Assembly: GCA_025267735.1 (NCBI GenBank)
Contig: CM046298.1
Location: 39,767,917-39,831,916, forward strand
DNA length: 64,000 nucleotides
DNA from: Mactra quadrangularis
Lineage: Eukaryota > Mollusca > Bivalvia > Venerida > Mactridae
Direction: 5' to 3'
Of this stretch, positions 1-64,000 are shown piece by piece. The position numbers and the translations under genes are program-made. Every line of letters begins with the position of its first letter. Within the stretch, counting starts at the first letter, position 1. The notes under the pieces were generated by a model that was not told where the DNA came from, made no database searches, and saw nothing but the letters and a program-made list of their open reading frames with translations.

Positions 1-479
1 TGAAGCATCGATGAAACACTTCACTGAGTAACGAACAGCCCTAGAATATGAGAGACAAAGTTAAAATCAGGTAGCCTACTGGCAAGAGTCTGTAGAAACC
101 AATTTTTGTCTTACAATAGCTATAATACTTTACAATATTTATTGATAACAAAATTTAAGTTCCACTACTATGACCATCAAAATCAATTGCTTGTAATAGT
201 GAAATTCTAGCATTTGGGACAAAAGGTCGTAAAAATCAAAGGATGAACAATTGAAAATCCAAAAAATGGGTCAAGTAAAACTAAATGATGGTAAATAAAT
301 AATGGTAAAAAAAAACTTTAACGCAATTGTTAATGACACCAGACTGCCTGTCACCCAACTGCCCATCCACCTTTTCGTTAAAAAATACTGCTAATAATAT
401 TAAGTTATATGTAGAACTACCAAATCCAAAATAACAAAACAACAATATGACAAATAAATATATAAGAGGTGATACTTAC
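1..479. other. Intron of the giant gene, nothing recognised
   Basis: AT-rich with no open exon-like segment. The next exon lies outside the window. Confidence 0.5.
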
Positions 480-61203
<60,724 letters not shown>

Positions 61204-61503
61204 CTGTAATAGACAATCATGAAAATATGTATAACATTTTTATATAAAATAGTACGCATGGATTAAGTATTAGATATTTGCGGCGTGGATTGAGATTGTT
61301 TTTGCAAGTATACATTCTCATGGAATCTTGATACACTCTGAGTACACTCTGGGTACAAGAGCTACATACACAAAAACACGCAACAAGAACACGGTTTCTC
61401 TAAACCAATCAATATTGTCCAGTGACGAGGATGAAAGTGACGTAAGCTCCAGAAAGGCTGTGTTGTTATTATACATAATTGCGACTGTACTGCAACAACG
61501 TCG

Positions 61504-61788
61504 ACCGGGTCGATAGCGCAGTTGGTAGCGCGCCGGGATTTGGAATCTCGTGCCCGAGGGGGTGCGGGTTCGAATCCCAACCGGGGAGGTATACCCTTCC
61601 AATGATGTCGATTTTCCTCCATTGATTAGATAATATGGAGAAGTTTCCGGCCTTGTGGAAGGGTAGGTGAGTACTGGTTATAGACAATGGTTCAGAAAAG
61701 CTATGTTAGGTGCGCTTTACGCCGTTAAATGACCTAAATTGTGTTGACACGGCGTTAACTCCAATAAATAAATAAATGAACTCGCGAC
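61504..61788 (+). mobile_element. SINE family 1, copy with intact tRNA-like head
   Basis: The A box TAGCGCAGTTGG (61514-61525) and B box GGTTCGAATCC (61567-61577) are near perfect. A shared body follows (ATACCCTTCCA ... GAGTACTGGTTATAGACAA) and an (AATA)n tail. Other copies are at 17470 and 23326. Confidence 0.88.
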
Positions 61789-62997
61789 AAAATCACGCGT
61801 CTGTTGTACGAGTTCCTAAACTGGAAAATAACTTAACAGTATGCTAAATAGGCGAATGATTTCGTATAATTTCATCAAACATATTGAGATTTTAATTACT
61901 GATGAAAATTCGTTATTTACGTATTTATTTAGATAAAGGTAATGGTACAAATTTATGTCTCTAACAGAATAACTGAAAAGACTAACTGAGTTGCATCATG
62001 TGGATGGCAGCAATCCTAATTTTCATGATAATGCACATCTTGATATAAGAAAGTACGGACCTCTATAAATAACATGTCGAAAGATTATGATATTATCTCT
62101 TCTACGATACAAAACATGATTTCGTTTTTACGAAACGTTATTATGTTTTAACGAAACGTTATTTCATTTTTACGAAGTCTGAATTGTGATATAATAATAC
62201 AAGGACTTGTGTTTTTATTAAACTTCTGACGATACGGTTCATGGATTGTATGCCTTGGTTTTTATTCATATATACAATGTACAATTTTTGTGCCGAAATG
62301 TCAATGATGGGTCATGGAGACAAACTTATAAACAATTTCAATGACATTGAAATAACTTATCAATAAAAATGTGGGAGTTGCAGTGTATCTGTTTGAATAG
62401 ATTTAGTATAAGCATACCACATGGTGAATTTTTATAAAGATTTTCCTTACATGTATTAAAAATAAGTTCTGGATATTGACACAGATAAAATACATAAAAA
62501 AGTACAGACAATTTTTCATAAAAAAGTGTCGAAAGAAAAATCAGCCTCGACATTTGAAACAAATCTTGTGAGAACGATATCATGTCTTTCATTCCTGATC
62601 TAAACCGTGGAGAAGCTCATAATAAAGAAGAGAAAAGAATGCTGCAGACTTTTTTGAAATTTATTTTGTATAACAAGATTAATTGTTATTTTATATTTTT
62701 TGCGTGGGATGATTTAGTACATATTATAGTGGGTAAACAATTTCCACTGTTTGTATCGTCCGCTGGAATGATATCAAGGTCTTTGTTCATGGCAGTAACC
62801 ATGGTGATTTTACGTAACAAACAGTGACACGCGTTTGTGCAGACGGTGCATGTTTGGAGCTGTACATATATGCATTTGTGCGGGGGTATTCTTCTTGCAC
62901 GTGTGTTTGAAAGACATTTCATAGAATATGAAAAACAACTATCAACATTGATATATCTTTCACGAGACGCCACATATATATATATTAGATCTACTAT
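61789..62997. other. No gene recognised; short ACGAAACGTTA triplet
   Basis: Three 21-bp units of TTTTACGAAACGTTATT type at about 62116-62178. An ATG-led open frame at 62338-62592 would end at a GTAAGG donor, but it gives stops when joined to either first traced exon. Confidence 0.45.
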
Positions 62998-63233
62998 CAT
63001 ACGATAAGATCACCCCTTATAAAGTTCTCGTCAGTCCAAGCGTTTTTGTTGTACTCGTTTTTGAGACAATTTCCATCAGCTTTGCATTGCTTTGCAGTGT
63101 AAGATCCTCCGGTATGACCATGGAAGTGCTCTGTTTTTTTTTTATATTTTCAAAACAGCTACTTTACCCCTCTGGATACGAATTTACGTATAACTGACCT
63201 ATTGTCGTCAACTCTTAATAGACCTAGACGATG

Positions 63234-63519
63234 CATATGCGGATCTAGCGGGGGGTCAAGGGGGGTCCGGACTCCCCCCTAGAATTTCCAAAATGTACCT
63301 GTCCATTAGTGTATTTCTTGACTGTACGTCATTTTTAAGTAGCATAAAGCAATTTTTCTCGGTGCTAAACATAGATTTAATGGTTATGTAGTTTTTATTA
63401 TTAAAATGTTGCATTATTCTGCAAACAGAGTATAATGTGGTTGTGATTCAAAAGTTTAGACCCCCTCCCCCTAGAAAAAGTTAGGACCCCCCTAGAAAAA
63501 AATCCTGGATCCGCCCCTG
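63234..63519. mobile_element. MITE with GC-rich inverted ends
   Basis: GCGGATCTAGCGGGGGGTC at the left and TGGATCCGCCCC at the right, with GGACCCCCC tracts inside both ends. Confidence 0.65.
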
Positions 63520-64000
63520 CGATGTAAAATGTTCTTAGAAAATGACATTTTCAGAATAGGATAAACCGATTCATACTTATCTATGAAAAAAGCGAAAAAT
63601 CTCTCAATCTCTTTCAAAAGTAGCATCAATTATAAGTAGTTTGTCAATATATGATGAAAACCTTGTTTGAAGCTTTAGTTATATATTGAGTAATAGTACT
63701 TGCAGTATGCATAGCTAGTTTTTCTCTCGGTATTAATATTTTGAATCAGTGTTACATTTAATTGATAGAGATATTGAGTTCGAGTTCAGTTCCGACTCTA
63801 GGTCGAAAGTAACCATTAAAGTGATGCTGTTAGAGGATTGAACGTTTGTACTGGTACATCTAAGGAATGATGGTTACATTTAATGTCTGTCCCCGATTGT
63901 TTAAAAGGGACGGTAAGACTAAAAGAAATCAAATAAGAATCTAAAGAAAGTCTAGAAATGAGACTATCTATGTTACGCTATGGTAATCTTTTGTAGGAGC
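63520..64000. other. Right edge, nothing recognised
   Basis: No open exon, tRNA-like head or inverted repeat seen. Confidence 0.5.

Noticed and set aside
61504..61596. tRNA gene
   Set aside because: A and B boxes are good but the sequence continues into a SINE body shared with other copies, and no closed cloverleaf with a matching acceptor stem was found.
62338..62592. Candidate first exon starting MSRLIFLSTLF
   Set aside because: It ends at a GTAAGG donor in phase 1 with T, which gives TAA with the exon at 61203 and TGA with the exon at 61046.

Overview
The window looks like genomic DNA from a mollusc, most probably a bivalve. It is AT-rich, has introns with canonical GT/AG borders, and is full of element types described from bivalves: tRNA-headed SINEs, elements resembling the pearl/Helentron type with internal tandem repeats, MITEs and an intact LINE. 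No prokaryotic feature is present. The species cannot be named from sequence alone.

One giant gene on the minus strand fills almost the whole window. I traced 53 exons between 61203 and 480 (transcript order runs from high to low coordinates). They hold about 10.3 kb of coding sequence (about 3,430 residues), and the split codons join in frame at every junction except one near the 5' end. The gene runs off the left edge. Its start was not found. The product is a cysteine-rich and probably secreted protein. Its backbone is about 24 tandem copies of an alpha-helical domain of roughly 70-100 residues with 5-8 cysteines. Many exons end with a Cys codon followed by a phase-2 intron. A domain is either one exon (phase 2 to 2) or two halves (2 to 1, then 1 to 2).

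Every recognisable foreign module sits in the phase-1 intron between the two halves of a backbone domain, and each is itself phase 1-1. They are: an acidic and Ser/Gly/Lys-rich block with a furin-like RRKR site; a second Ser/Lys-rich block; two Ly6/uPAR three-finger domains; a WAP domain; an eight-cysteine CGGC module; a Kunitz domain; and microexons of 12, 21, 36 and 36 nt. The backbone therefore behaves as a chassis with one reusable insertion site. The mix of acidic/Ser-Lys blocks and protease-inhibitor domains resembles extracellular or biomineral matrix proteins, but that function is inference.

Regions: 480-9586 holds the last traced exons plus MITEs and SINEs. 9769-15447 is repeat-rich, with a hAT-like MITE, a 3.1-kb tandem-repeat element and two further MITEs. 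14837-24852 holds the Ly6-2, Kunitz, CGGC and WAP exons. 25400-28720 is a large intron with a CpG-rich promoter-like cluster and an array of a 14-bp box. 29709-36121 holds the Ly6-1 and acidic/Ser-Lys exons. 36672-50383 holds the main run of backbone domains. 51936-57432 is a LINE inserted antisense in an intron, with a 12-bp target-site duplication; its ORF1 and ORF2 are in one frame, separated by a single UAG. 57514-61203 holds the first traced exons. 61204-64000 has a SINE, a MITE and no confident gene.
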